Source: Pseudoduganella ginsengisoli
Lineage (GTDB): Bacteria > Pseudomonadota > Gammaproteobacteria > Burkholderiales > Burkholderiaceae_D
Assembly: GCF_009720865.1 (NCBI RefSeq)
Contig: NZ_WNLA01000015.1
Coordinates: 62,001 to 126,000, forward strand
Direction of reading: 5' to 3'
Length of the DNA stretch: 64,000 bases
Notes under the pieces: model-generated
What the model saw: only the letters and a program-made list of their open reading frames with translations
Databases searched by the model: none
What the model was told of the DNA's origin: nothing
Position numbers and translations under genes: made by a program
Shown here: positions 24,921-34,142 of the stretch, piece after piece
Layout of the letters: the number at the start of each line of letters is the position of its first letter
Numbering within the stretch: the first letter of the stretch is position 1

Positions 24921-25436
24921 TTAATCTTCGATCTCCAGCGCGTTGAGCAGTTGCGACAGGCGCTCGTCGAGCACCGCCAATTCTCCCGCCCCCAGCACCG
25001 ATAAAATCCGCCGCTCATTTTCCACATGCGCAGCCACCGCACGGTCGATCAATTTCAGGCCGGCCGGCGTCAATTTCACCAGCACGCTGCGCGCATCATC
25101 CGGGTTCGGCAGGCGCTGCACCAGTTCCCGCGTTTCCAGCCCTTTTAAACGGTGCGTCATGGTGCCGGACGTGATCATCAGCGTGGAAAACAGCGCAGTC
25201 GGCGCCAGGCAGTATGGCGCGCCGGAGCGGCGCAGCGTCGCCAGCACGTCGAACTCCCAGGAACTCAGGCCGAACTGCGCAAACGTTTCATCGAGCTTGC
25301 GCTGTAACAGCGCGGCGCAGCGCTTGACGCGGCCGATCGGCCCCATCGGGCTGCAATCGAGGTCGGGCCGTTCCCGTGCCCATTGCGCGAGGATGGCATC
25401 GACCGCATCCGGCGCCCGTTTTGTCGTCTTTCCCAT
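24921..25436 (-). CDS. MarR-family regulator
   Basis: The 171-residue winged-helix protein has LAPTALFSTLMITSGTMTHRLKGLETRELVQR as the helix-turn-helix and PDDARSVLVKLTPAGLKLIDRAV as the wing. It is divergent from the EamA transporter-nitroreductase pair, with palindromic sites in the shared region. It is the likely repressor of both directions. Confidence 0.9.
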   Translation of the reverse strand: MGKTTKRAPDAVDAILAQWARERPDLDCSPMGPIGRVKRCAALLQRKLDETFAQFGLSSWEFDVLATLRRSGAPYCLAPTALFSTLMITSGTMTHRLKGLETRELVQRLPNPDDARSVLVKLTPAGLKLIDRAVAAHVENERRILSVLGAGELAVLDERLSQLLNALEIED

Positions 25437-25459
25437 GCCCCGCTCCGCTTCACTGCACG

Positions 25460-25517
25460 ATTTATCTTGAATTCAAATTATATGCTATGCTGGATTTATC
25501 TTGAATTGAAGATAAAT
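25460..25517. promoter_or_regulatory. repeated operator between marR and the EamA transporter gene
   Basis: A perfect 9-bp palindrome, ATTTATCTT / AAGATAAAT with a 6-base spacer, occupies 25494-25517. The motif ATTTATCTTGAATT occurs a second time at 25460-25473 with only half of the palindrome kept. The pair lies between the two divergent starts and abuts the ribosome site of the transporter gene. These are probable binding sites for the adjacent MarR protein. Confidence 0.75.
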
Positions 25518-25528
25518 TGGAGGAAGCC

Positions 25529-26419
25529 TTGCAGCACCGTAAACTGGACATCCTGCTCACCGCGCTGGCGCCCATCATCTGGGGCTCGACCTACATCGTC
25601 ACGACGCAATTCCTGCCACCGGACCGCCCCTTCATTGCAGCACTGCTGCGCACCCTGCCTGCAGGCTTGCTGCTGACCCTATTCGCACGCCAGTTGCCGG
25701 GCAAGGGGCAATGGGGCCGCCTGCTGTTGCTGTCAGCACTGAACATCGGCTTTTTCCAGGCATTGCTGTTTGTCGCGGCCTACCGCTTGCCGGGCGGCGT
25801 GGCCGCCGTGGTGGGAGCGATCCAGCCGCTGCTGGTGATGGCGCTGGCGTGGGCGCTCGATGGCCGCCGTTCCAGCGGGGTGGCCATCATTGCCGCCATG
25901 GCGGGCATCGCCGGCATGGCCGCGCTGCTGCTGTCGCCCGGCGCCGTGTGGGATCCGGCAGGCATTGCCGCCGCGCTGGCCGGCTCCGCCAGCATGGCGG
26001 CCGGCACGTACCTGGCGCAGCGCTGGAAAACCAATATGCCGGTGCTGGCCTTCACGGGCTGGCAATTGCTGGCAGGCGGCATCATGCTGGCCCCTGCCGC
26101 CATCGCATTCGATCCGCCGCTGCCGGCGCTCACCATGACGCACGTGCTGGGCTACGCCTACCTTTCGCTGGTGGGCGCCATGGCGGCCTATGTGCTGTGG
26201 TTCCGCGGCGTGGCGCAGCTGCCGCCGGTCGCCGTGTCGTCGCTGGGTTTATTGAGCCCGCTGACTGCCGTGGTACTGGGCTGGGCGCTGCTGGACCAGC
26301 GCCTCGATGGGATTTCCCTGCTGGGCATGGCGACTGTCCTGGCCAGCATTCTTACCGTGCAGTGGGCGGCGCAACGCAGCGCGCCTGCCCCACTGCCACT
26401 TCAACGCCGTTCGGCTTAA
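25529..26419 (+). CDS. EamA-family (DMT) transporter
   Basis: The 296-residue protein has ten membrane segments in two EamA halves (first: APIIWGSTYIVTTQFLP; second: GTYLAQRWKTNMPVLAFTGWQLLAGG). The start chosen is TTG 25529, because GGAGGAA lies 4-10 bases upstream; a TTG at 25517 would lack a ribosome site. Members export amino acids or other metabolites. It is likely repressed by the divergent MarR and co-transcribed with the nitroreductase 20 bases downstream. Confidence 0.87.
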   Translation: MQHRKLDILLTALAPIIWGSTYIVTTQFLPPDRPFIAALLRTLPAGLLLTLFARQLPGKGQWGRLLLLSALNIGFFQALLFVAAYRLPGGVAAVVGAIQPLLVMALAWALDGRRSSGVAIIAAMAGIAGMAALLLSPGAVWDPAGIAAALAGSASMAAGTYLAQRWKTNMPVLAFTGWQLLAGGIMLAPAAIAFDPPLPALTMTHVLGYAYLSLVGAMAAYVLWFRGVAQLPPVAVSSLGLLSPLTAVVLGWALLDQRLDGISLLGMATVLASILTVQWAAQRSAPAPLPLQRRSA

Positions 26420-26439
26420 CTTTGATGAAAAAGGAAAAC

Positions 26440-27057
26440 ATGCAAAGCACGATCACTGCACTGATTGAATCCCGCGCGTCCATCAATCACTTCGACCCGG
26501 AACGCAAGCTCGCCGACACGCAGATCAAGGAATTGGTGCGCCTCGCCACGCTGGCGCCGTCGGCCTATAACTTCCAGAACTGGAAATTCATTGCCGTGCG
26601 CTCGCAGCCGGCCAAGGAGCGCCTGAAGGCCGTGGCCTACAACCAGCCCAAGGTAGCCGAGGCGGCGGTCATGTTCATCGTGTGCGGCACCCTTGCTGCA
26701 CACGAAGGCTTGCCCCGCGCATTGCAGCCGTCCGTCGAAGTAGGCATCCTGGCGCAATCCGTGGCCGACGGCTGGGTAGCCATGGCCAGTGGCGCCCACC
26801 AGGATAACCCGCAAATGCAGCGCGACGAAGCGCTGCGTTCCGCGTCGCTGGCGGCCATGACGCTGATGCTGGCAGCGCAAGGCATGGGGCTGGCCACGTG
26901 CCCGATGGTCGGATTCGACGCGGAGGGCGTGGCGCGCGAATTCAATTTGTCCAGCAACGACGTGCCCGTGATGCTGGTCGCCGCAGGCTATGCGGCGCCG
27001 GACAACTGGCCGCAAAAGCGCCGCAAACCGCTGCAGGAAGTATTGGAACTGCTGTAA
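26440..27057 (+). CDS. nitroreductase-family flavoprotein
   Basis: The 205-residue enzyme starts at ATG 26440, which follows AAGGAAA. Fold markers are SRASINHFDPERKL and the flavin-binding LATLAPSAYNFQNWKFI, then the glycine-rich AAQGMGLATCPMVGFD. Such enzymes reduce nitro compounds, quinones or enoates with NAD(P)H and FMN. Being next to a MarR/transporter pair, it may belong to a small xenobiotic or aldehyde/quinone response. Confidence 0.87.
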   Translation: MQSTITALIESRASINHFDPERKLADTQIKELVRLATLAPSAYNFQNWKFIAVRSQPAKERLKAVAYNQPKVAEAAVMFIVCGTLAAHEGLPRALQPSVEVGILAQSVADGWVAMASGAHQDNPQMQRDEALRSASLAAMTLMLAAQGMGLATCPMVGFDAEGVAREFNLSSNDVPVMLVAAGYAAPDNWPQKRRKPLQEVLELL

Positions 27058-27067
27058 GACACCGCCG

Positions 27068-28273
27068 TCACGCGGCAACGGCGCCGGTCCGCAGGGCAAA
27101 TTGCCCCCGGAACTGGCGCGCCAGCACCAGCCACGTGACGGCGCCGATTCCGCTCAGCACCAGCCATGGCAGTGCGGGCGCCTGCAGCGCGCGGCTGCTG
27201 TCGGACAGCCAGCCGCCCGCCACATAACCGAGCAAGCCGCCCAGCGCCAGCCCGATGCGGCCCAGGCCCATGTAGCTGGCGCGCGCCGACGCGCGGGCAT
27301 AGCGGGCCACCAGCGTTTCGCGGGCAGGTTCGGCCACCATCAAGCCCACATAAAACAGCGCCACGGCGGCAAACAGCGAAGGCACGCCGGCAGCCAGCGG
27401 CACCAGCGCCAGTGCCGCCGTCATCATGCCCAACCCGCCCAGCAGGCGCACCGGTTCCGTCAGGTAGCGCGCGCCCAGCCGCGCCAGCGGATACAGCAGC
27501 AGCACCGACAGTGCCGCATCCATGCTGTACATCCAGGCGACGGCCTGCTGCGTGCCCGCCACCTTCGTCACCAGCACGGGCAGCAGCATCATCAGCTGCA
27601 CGTTGAGCACGTAATAGCCGCTCAATGCAAAGACCAGCGCCAGGTAAGGCTTGTCGGATAGCGGCGTGCGCAAAGCCGCCAGCGCGCCGGTTCCTGGCGC
27701 CGCCACGCGGTAGGCCGGCAGCAGCAGCGCATTGAGCAGCGCCGCCAGCACGAAGACTGCGCAGCCGCTCATCGCCACCCAATAAAAATCAAACGACAGC
27801 AGCCATGTGCCCAGCAGCGCGCCCAGCACGGAACACGCGCCTTCCAGTGTCAGCATCAGCGCATAAAAACTGTTGCGCTCAGCAGGCCGCGTCAGCTTGA
27901 CGGCCAGCGCACCGCGCGCCGGCTCAAACAAACTGCCGCCCAGGCCGGACAACACGCACGACACCATCAGCAGCAACGGATTGTGCGCATACGCCAGCAC
28001 GGCAAAACCTGCGGCGCGCAACAGCATGCCGGCCACCACCATGGGCCGCGTACCAAATCGGTCCGACAGCGAGCCCCCCACCAGCGCCAGCCCCTGCTGC
28101 GCCACTTGCCGGACGCCCAGCGCCATCCCCACCGCAGCGGCAGCCCATCCCAGCTGGTCGACAAAGCGCACGGCAATCATGGGGAACACGAGATAAAAAC
28201 CCAGGACCACCAGCACGTTGTCCATCACGATAAACCGTTTGCCCAGCTTCCTTGCCCGTTGTGCGCCCTGCAT
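27068..28273 (-). CDS. mdtH: MFS transporter MdtH-like
   Basis: The 401-residue protein has about 12 membrane segments. The N-terminus (ARKLGKRFIVMDNVLVVLGFYLVFP) and internal segments SGLGGSLFEPARGALAVKL, AVAWMYSMDAALSVLLLYPLAR and AEPARETLVARYARA follow the Escherichia MdtH sequence closely. MdtH gives modest quinolone resistance when overproduced; its natural substrate is unclear. A LysR gene diverges from it and is the likely regulator. Confidence 0.87.
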   Translation of the reverse strand: MQGAQRARKLGKRFIVMDNVLVVLGFYLVFPMIAVRFVDQLGWAAAAVGMALGVRQVAQQGLALVGGSLSDRFGTRPMVVAGMLLRAAGFAVLAYAHNPLLLMVSCVLSGLGGSLFEPARGALAVKLTRPAERNSFYALMLTLEGACSVLGALLGTWLLSFDFYWVAMSGCAVFVLAALLNALLLPAYRVAAPGTGALAALRTPLSDKPYLALVFALSGYYVLNVQLMMLLPVLVTKVAGTQQAVAWMYSMDAALSVLLLYPLARLGARYLTEPVRLLGGLGMMTAALALVPLAAGVPSLFAAVALFYVGLMVAEPARETLVARYARASARASYMGLGRIGLALGGLLGYVAGGWLSDSSRALQAPALPWLVLSGIGAVTWLVLARQFRGQFALRTGAVAA

Positions 28274-28318
28274 GATGTTCTCCTGGTTGAGGTGTCATGG
28301 TAGGGAACGTTCAGCCAT

Positions 28319-28351
28319 AATAGAATCCACAATACTGAAATAATTTCTATT
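28319..28351. promoter_or_regulatory. inverted repeat between mdtH and lysR
   Basis: AATAGAA (28319-28325) and TTCTATT (28345-28351) form 7-base inverted arms 19 bases apart. They lie in an AT-rich stretch between the divergent starts, directly before the LysR gene. The arrangement suits a LysR-type site, though the spacing is longer than the classical T-N11-A core. Confidence 0.45.
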
Positions 28352-28374
28352 CGATTTTTTTATGGCTAAAAACG

Positions 28375-29268
28375 ATGGCAATTGAATTTGACGACTTGCG
28401 CCTGCTGCTGGAAATCGTGGAATACGGCAGTTTCAGCCAGGCGGCCGCGCGGCGGCGCTGGTCGCAGCCGCAAGTGAGCCAGCGCATCGCCGCGCTGGAA
28501 CAGCACGTGGGCGCGCAACTGTTCCGCCGCCACCGGCGCGGCGCCATGCCGACCGAAGCATGCCTGGCGTTTGCGCCATCGGCGCGCGATGCGCTGGCCG
28601 CCATCGATGCAGGCAGGCGGGCCGTCAAAGGCACGCCGGCGCTGCCCAACGTCACGCTGGCCTGCCTGCCGTCGCTGGCGTCGACCGTGTTTGGCGCGCT
28701 GCTGCCCGCACTGGCCGCGTCGCCGCTGGAAATCCGCTGCACCACGGACCACTCGCCCATCATCATGGACATGCTGTTGACCGACCGCGCGCAACTGGGC
28801 TTTGTGTTGAAGTGCCCGGCCGTCGCCGGCATCCACCTGGAAAGCCTGTGCCTGTCGCCGATCGTCGCCGTGGTGCGCCGTGGCCACCCGCTGGCGCATG
28901 CCCGCACGCTGGCCGATGTGGCTAACGCGCAACTTGCACCACAATACTGGGGTCCCGATTGTGACGCGCTGATTGGGCTGCTGCGCGCGCAGCGCACGGT
29001 CGCCCAGCCGATCCACACGATCCAGCCATCAAGCGCGGCGTTGGAGCTGGCGCTGGAACATGGATTCCTCACCTTTATGCCGGAAATGGCGGCGGCGCGC
29101 CTGCTGCGCACTGGGCAACTGCTGCGTCTACCGCTATCGGACCTGCCCCGCTGGGAGTGGGAATTGATGGTGGCGTGGCGCAGCGGCAAACGGCCCGATC
29201 TTGCTAAAGAAGCAGTATTGCAGCAAGTGCGGGCGCTGGCGAAAGACTGGACGGCCCCGCCCATTTGA
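28375..29268 (+). CDS. LysR-family transcriptional regulator
   Basis: The 297-residue protein has a helix-turn-helix at 1-60 (DLRLLLEIVEYGSFSQAAARRRWSQPQVSQRIAALEQHVGAQLF) and a LysR substrate domain after about 90. It diverges from mdtH, so it probably controls that gene and itself. No ribosome site is obvious before ATG 28375; an ATG 13 bases upstream opens a frame of only seven codons. Confidence 0.88.
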   Translation: MAIEFDDLRLLLEIVEYGSFSQAAARRRWSQPQVSQRIAALEQHVGAQLFRRHRRGAMPTEACLAFAPSARDALAAIDAGRRAVKGTPALPNVTLACLPSLASTVFGALLPALAASPLEIRCTTDHSPIIMDMLLTDRAQLGFVLKCPAVAGIHLESLCLSPIVAVVRRGHPLAHARTLADVANAQLAPQYWGPDCDALIGLLRAQRTVAQPIHTIQPSSAALELALEHGFLTFMPEMAAARLLRTGQLLRLPLSDLPRWEWELMVAWRSGKRPDLAKEAVLQQVRALAKDWTAPPI

Positions 29269-29417
29269 CGCGTAATTGACGCGTAATTGAAACAATGCTG
29301 ACAAACCGACAAGCAAATGTGTAGTTGTGCACTATCGATGTGACAATGTGCGTATTTTGCGCCCCTAACAATGGTGTACTCTTGCGGTCACGTTATCCCC
29401 AGACCCCGGAGAACTGA

Positions 29418-29840
29418 ATGATGATACGGATCCTGGCCAGCATTTCGAATGGCCTGATGCTCAGCGACAAACTGCCACACGGCGAAATCCACGCCAGCCT
29501 CCCTGACGACATCGAGCGTCACGGCCAGCTGGAACTGGTATTGTTCGCGACCGATCCTTGCCCGACGCAGCAGGATATCCAGCGCCGCGCACTGATGCGC
29601 AGCGCCGACCGCGCACGCAAGCGTAACAAGAAATATTTCATCATGTTTGATTCGCTGTCCAGCGCCGCGCTGAACCAGCCGTCGGAATCGCCGCGTGTGG
29701 GCATGGTGGAAGGCTTGATGATGGCCACCGCTTGCGTATTGATGCTGGACGAGCCGCTGCCGGGTGCGTATGAAACCCGTGCCGTGCTGTCTGGTGTGCA
29801 TGAAACCATCATGGCTGCGGGCTACGCGAGCCGCGCTTAA
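29418..29840 (+). CDS. conserved protein of unknown function
   Basis: The 140-residue soluble protein has no signal peptide or membrane segment. It has a mixed alpha/beta pattern (LELVLFATDP, KRNKKYFIMFDSLSSAAL) ending in a long helix. GGAGAA precedes the start and a strong terminator follows, so it is a single-gene unit. I do not recognise the family. Confidence 0.6.
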   Translation: MMIRILASISNGLMLSDKLPHGEIHASLPDDIERHGQLELVLFATDPCPTQQDIQRRALMRSADRARKRNKKYFIMFDSLSSAALNQPSESPRVGMVEGLMMATACVLMLDEPLPGAYETRAVLSGVHETIMAAGYASRA

Positions 29841-29859
29841 TACAGCCGTTGTAAACGAC

Positions 29860-29888
29860 AACGCCGCGCTCAGATGCGCGGCGTTTTT
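29860..29888 (+). terminator. terminator after the 29418 gene
   Basis: The perfect 10-bp stem AACGCCGCGC / GCGCGGCGTT, with a 6-base loop and a T run, begins 20 bases after the stop. Confidence 0.9.
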
Positions 29889-29925
29889 ACGTCCAGGCCG
29901 GCAGGGCGGATTTGTAAAATCCGTC

Positions 29926-30483
29926 CTACGCGGTTTGCGCTACCTCTTGCAATAAATCCTCCAGGATGCCCTGGCCCTGGCGCCAGTCTCCCAGTCCGCT
30001 GGCCGCATTGATATGGCCATGCGCGCCAATGGAAATGAAGCGGCTGCCCCATGCCTGTGCAATCGCGGCGGAATACACGGGATTGCTGTAGGGGTCATTG
30101 TCGCTGGCCACCAGCACGGATGGAAAGCCCAGGACCTGCAACGGCAGCGGCTTGAAATTGCGCGCCTGCGGCGGGAAATTCGCGCCGTCCGGATCCGGCA
30201 CTGCCACCAGCAGTGCGCCCGCCACCGGCGCCTTGTGTCCCGCATACTTCGCTGCCCAATGCGCCACAGCCAATGTACCCAGGCTATGCGCAACAATCAC
30301 GGTATCCGGTCCCAGCTTGCGCACGGTTTCATCCAGGGCCGCCACCCAGTCATGCCTGTCCGGCGTATCCCAATCGGCAAACGGCGCGCGCACATACGAA
30401 GGATGTTGCTGTTGCCAGCGGCTCTGCCAATGTTCAGGACCTGAATTGTTGATGCCGGGGACGATCAAGACGGGATGGGGCAT
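29926..30483 (-). CDS. RBBP9/YdeN-type serine hydrolase
   Basis: The 185-residue protein starts at ATG 30483, which follows GGAGAG. The family layout is clear: VLIVPGINNSGPEHWQSRW, the nucleophile AHSLGTLA (Ser67, Ala replacing the first Gly of GxSxG), acid in ASDNDPY, and His in GAHGHIN. Such single-domain alpha/beta hydrolases are usually esterases or peptidases with undefined substrate in bacteria. Confidence 0.88.
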   Translation of the reverse strand: MPHPVLIVPGINNSGPEHWQSRWQQQHPSYVRAPFADWDTPDRHDWVAALDETVRKLGPDTVIVAHSLGTLAVAHWAAKYAGHKAPVAGALLVAVPDPDGANFPPQARNFKPLPLQVLGFPSVLVASDNDPYSNPVYSAAIAQAWGSRFISIGAHGHINAASGLGDWRQGQGILEDLLQEVAQTA

Positions 30484-30560
30484 TGGACTCTCCTGATTGT
30501 TAGGTTCAGTCCATGCTAGCACGCCCCTCCGCGCATGACATCGTTTGTTTTTTTATATCC

Positions 30561-31520
30561 TTATTCAGCCGCCCGCGCCACGCTGATCTTGCGGATCATG
30601 ATGGGTGTATGGTCGCCCTGCAGCATCAGCGGCCCCTTGTCGCCTTCGCGGCTATCGAGCGCACCGCCGGTAATGCCGGGGATTTCCTGGCTATCGATGA
30701 CGGTCACGCCATTTAACACCACGGTGACAAACCGTCCGCTGAGCGCCACTTCCAGCACTTGCCATTCACCCGGCTTGCGCGATGCATTCACTTGCGGGCG
30801 CAAGTGGCCATAAATGCCGCCCATGCGCAGCGCATCGGGCGGCATGCCGTACGCATCGCCCAGCTGCACTTCATAGCGGCCGCGCAAATACACGCCGCTG
30901 TTCCCGCCCGCCACCGACATGAATTCCATGCGCAGTTTGAAGTCGCCCAGCGGCACGTCGCTGATCAAATTCGTGCACGATGCACTGTTCGTCAAAATCC
31001 CCTTTTCGACTTTCCAGCAGGGCTGTGTGGCCGGCTGCTGCGGGCGCCATCCATCGAGGTTGCGGCCATTGAACAATTCCACGGGGCGGCTCCAGCGCTG
31101 GCCGGCTTTGCGCGGCAACAGCGGCGCGCGGTGAGCGATCCACGACAGCGCGACACCATCTTCATCCACCGTCGTGCCGCTCATGCGGTCGCCGGCCGCC
31201 ATGCCGTCGAAGATCAAATCCGCCGTGTCTTTCTCGTACTGGCGCGGCACGCGCAACACCAGCTTGCCGCCGCTGTAATCGACTTCCGACGCGTAGCGCG
31301 ATGATCCGAACCGGCCCACCATGGTGGCCATCAATTCTGTTTCCTTGCGCAGCCGGATATCGAACCAGCTAGGGTACGTGACGCCATCCTTGCCGGTAAT
31401 GGTCAAGTTCCAGCGTCCCAGCACGGCGTCGGCAAACCCCGGCGCAGGCTGCGCGGGGGCAGCCGCCACGGAAGCGGCACAGGCAAACCAGGCAGCGGCA
31501 AAGGCGGAACGCAACAGCAT
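30561..31520 (-). CDS. exported DUF1080 (3-keto-disaccharide hydrolase-type) protein
   Basis: The 319-residue protein has a signal peptide (through ASVAAA). It has an N-terminal beta-rich part (GRWNLTITGKDGVTYPSWFDI) and a C-terminal concanavalin-like DUF1080 domain (about 140-318) with LFNGRNLDGWR, FKLRMEFMSVAGGNSGVYLRGRYEVQ and EWQVLEVALSGR. Domains of this type bind or cleave 3-keto-glycosides. It is probably periplasmic and no oxidoreductase partner lies nearby. Confidence 0.82.
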   Translation of the reverse strand: MLLRSAFAAAWFACAASVAAAPAQPAPGFADAVLGRWNLTITGKDGVTYPSWFDIRLRKETELMATMVGRFGSSRYASEVDYSGGKLVLRVPRQYEKDTADLIFDGMAAGDRMSGTTVDEDGVALSWIAHRAPLLPRKAGQRWSRPVELFNGRNLDGWRPQQPATQPCWKVEKGILTNSASCTNLISDVPLGDFKLRMEFMSVAGGNSGVYLRGRYEVQLGDAYGMPPDALRMGGIYGHLRPQVNASRKPGEWQVLEVALSGRFVTVVLNGVTVIDSQEIPGITGGALDSREGDKGPLMLQGDHTPIMIRKISVARAAE

Positions 31521-31696
31521 ACAGTCTCATCCATGGATGGCAGCGGCGCTGCCCATGGCTACAGTATGCATGGCGCTCCCTGTTTGATCCATGCAGACAG
31601 TTCGTTACAAGCCTTGAACGTTGTATTACCGACAGTTCCCTGTACCCACTGCCATCAAATTGTGCGAAAGTGCAATTTTGCCGTCACGGAGACACC

Positions 31697-32770
31697 ATGA
31701 CTATGCCGCTGCCCGAGCCCTGCCGCGCTGAACCACTGGAACACGCCCATGCGCTACACGCGGCGTTTTACCGCGATCCGCACTGGCTCGCCGTGGAGCA
31801 GGACGCCGTCTTTGCCCGCAGCTGGCAACTGGCCGCCCACGCGGGCAGCCTGGAAAACACGGGCGACCACGTGACCGCGCTCATTGCCGGCAAACCGGTC
31901 ATCATCGTGCGCCAGCCCGATGGCAGCCTGTCCGGGTTTTATAACGTGTGCCGGCACCGCGCCGGCCCGCTGGCCGTGTGCGATGGCCGCGGCGCCCGCG
32001 CCCTGCACTGCAAATACCACGGCTGGACGTATACGCTCGATGGCCAGCTGCGCGCCGCCACGGAAATGCAGGGCGCCGCGCAATTCAACATCCAGGATAT
32101 CCGCCTGCCCCGCGTGCACGTGCGCGAGTGGCAAGGTCTCGTATTCGTTGCGCTTTCCGATGACGTGCCGCCGTTCGACACGGTATTTGGCGGCATCCGC
32201 GAACGCATTGCGCCCAACGATTTGTCCGCCATGCGGTTTGCCAAGCGCGATACGTACCGCATCGCGTGCAACTGGAAAGTCTACGTCGACAATTTCCTCG
32301 AAGGCTACCACCTGCCTTTTGTGCATCCGGGCTTGAATAAAGTGCTGGATTACCGTGCGTACGACACAGAACTGTTCGAATGGTATTCGCTGCAGCATTC
32401 GCCGCTGCGCAATAACGACGGCATTTATGGCGACGGCGATGCGTTTTACTACTTCGTCTATCCGAACATCATGCTCAACATCACGCCGGGCCGGCTGCAA
32501 ACCAACCGCATCCTGCCCGATGGCCACGGCCACTGCGTCGTGGAATTCGATTACTACTACACGGATGATCCCGGCGTGCAGGCGCGCATCGAAGCGGAAC
32601 AGGCGTTCAGTGATGAAATCCAGGCCGAAGACATCAGCATTTGCGAACATGTGCAGCAAGGGCTGGCGTCCGGTTCATATGAAGCAGGCCGGCTGAATCC
32701 CAAGCGGGAAAGCGGCGTATGGCATTTCCAGAATTTGCTGCGCGCCGCCTACGCATCGGCCCATGGCTGA
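31697..32770 (+). CDS. Rieske [2Fe-2S] ring-hydroxylating oxygenase, alpha subunit type
   Basis: The 357-residue protein starts at ATG 31697, which follows GGAG. The Rieske cluster ligands are CRH (Cys85, His87) and CKYHGW (Cys105, His108). The catalytic mononuclear iron site shows in DNFLEGYHLPFVHPG (two His), with the third ligand further on. Relatives demethylate or hydroxylate quaternary amines and aromatic acids. The coupled APC permease suggests an amino-acid-like or amine substrate. No reductase component is adjacent. Confidence 0.87.
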   Translation: MTMPLPEPCRAEPLEHAHALHAAFYRDPHWLAVEQDAVFARSWQLAAHAGSLENTGDHVTALIAGKPVIIVRQPDGSLSGFYNVCRHRAGPLAVCDGRGARALHCKYHGWTYTLDGQLRAATEMQGAAQFNIQDIRLPRVHVREWQGLVFVALSDDVPPFDTVFGGIRERIAPNDLSAMRFAKRDTYRIACNWKVYVDNFLEGYHLPFVHPGLNKVLDYRAYDTELFEWYSLQHSPLRNNDGIYGDGDAFYYFVYPNIMLNITPGRLQTNRILPDGHGHCVVEFDYYYTDDPGVQARIEAEQAFSDEIQAEDISICEHVQQGLASGSYEAGRLNPKRESGVWHFQNLLRAAYASAHG

Positions 32771-34142
32771 CCACCATGACCGCCCGCTGGGCTTTTGGAT
32801 GTGCACGTCGCTCATTGTCGGCAACGTGGTTGGCATGGGTATCTTCCTGCTGCCCGCGTCGCTGGCGCCGTACGGCTTGAATGCGTTTATCGGCTGGGGC
32901 GTCACGGTGGCCGGCTGCTGTTGCATCGCCTACGTGTTTGCCCGCTATGCGCAGGCGTTGCCGGACGAAGACGGGCCATATGGCTATACCCGGCGTGCCT
33001 TTGGCGGCGGCGTGGCATTTTTTGTCATGTGGTGCTACTGGGTGTCGACATGGATCACCAATGCGACCTTGGCGATCGGCGTGACGGGTTACCTGACGGC
33101 GCTGCTGCCGCCGCTGGGGCAGGCGGCGCAACGCTTGCCGGTGATGGCGCCCGTGACGGCGCTGCTGCTGATCTGGCTGTTCACCATCATTAACTTGCTG
33201 GGCGCGCGCATGTCGGGCCGCGTGCAGATGGGTTCCACGTTATTGAAACTGTTGCCGATGGCGGCAGTCATCTTGCTGGGGGCGCTGGTGCTGTTTGCGG
33301 ACCCGCATGCGTACGCGGCGCACCTGCCTGCGACGCCGCTGTCGCTGGAAGCCACGGCGGCAGCCGGCACCGTGTCGCTGTTTGCCATGCTCGGCGTGGA
33401 GTGCGCGACCATCCCGTCGGGCAAAGTGGCGCGGCCGGAAACCACGATCCCCCGCGCCACCATTGCCGGCACATTGATTGCCGCGCTGGTGTCGATCGGC
33501 GTGTCCGCCGTGCCGCTGCTGCTGTTGCCGCAAGGGGCCGTGGCGCAGTCGGCGGCGCCGTTCGTGGATTTATTCGACCGCTACTGGGGCGCCGATGCGG
33601 GACGCTGGGTCGCGCTGTTTGTCGTCGTCAGCGGGCTGGGCGGCCTGAATGGGTGGACCCTGGTGGGCGGCGAACTGACTGCATCGATTGCCGCCAACGG
33701 CATTTTTCCTGCGTGGCTGCAGCGGCAAAACCGCCATGGCGCTGCCGGCAACAGCTTGCTGCTGATGGCCGTACTGGCCAGCGCCATGGTGGCCATGAAT
33801 TACAGCCGCACGCTGGCCGAAGGCTTTACCTTTCTCAGCGTGGTAACGACAGCGGCGAATTTACCCTTGTACCTGGTTGGGGCGCTGGGCTTGTACAAGC
33901 TGTGGCGGCGCGGTTTAACCGGCGGCGAGTCATTCTGGCTGCGCGCCTGCGCCGTTGCGGCGGCAATCTATTGCGTGTGGGCGTTGTACGGCATGGGCCG
34001 CGAAGCATCGCTGTGGGCCCTGGCGCTGGGCGCCGTCAGCCTGCCGATGTTCTGGCTGGCGCGTCTGCGTCACAAGCGGCAAGCAGCGCAGCGCGCCACT
34101 TGCGCGGCGTCATCCCCGTCCAGCGCATGGCCGCCCGGTTGA
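32763..34142 (+). CDS. APC-superfamily amino acid permease
   Basis: The 459-residue protein has about 12 membrane segments. The first-helix substrate motif is NVVGMGIFLLPASLAPYG and the middle of the protein contains SLFAMLGVECATIPSGKVARP. It looks AdiC/YjeH-like. Its start overlaps the end of the Rieske oxygenase gene by 8 bases, so the permease probably imports that enzyme's substrate. Its last 107 bases overlap the 3' end of the convergent AraC gene. Confidence 0.87.
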   Translation: MADHHDRPLGFWMCTSLIVGNVVGMGIFLLPASLAPYGLNAFIGWGVTVAGCCCIAYVFARYAQALPDEDGPYGYTRRAFGGGVAFFVMWCYWVSTWITNATLAIGVTGYLTALLPPLGQAAQRLPVMAPVTALLLIWLFTIINLLGARMSGRVQMGSTLLKLLPMAAVILLGALVLFADPHAYAAHLPATPLSLEATAAAGTVSLFAMLGVECATIPSGKVARPETTIPRATIAGTLIAALVSIGVSAVPLLLLPQGAVAQSAAPFVDLFDRYWGADAGRWVALFVVVSGLGGLNGWTLVGGELTASIAANGIFPAWLQRQNRHGAAGNSLLLMAVLASAMVAMNYSRTLAEGFTFLSVVTTAANLPLYLVGALGLYKLWRRGLTGGESFWLRACAVAAAIYCVWALYGMGREASLWALALGAVSLPMFWLARLRHKRQAAQRATCAASSPSSAWPPG

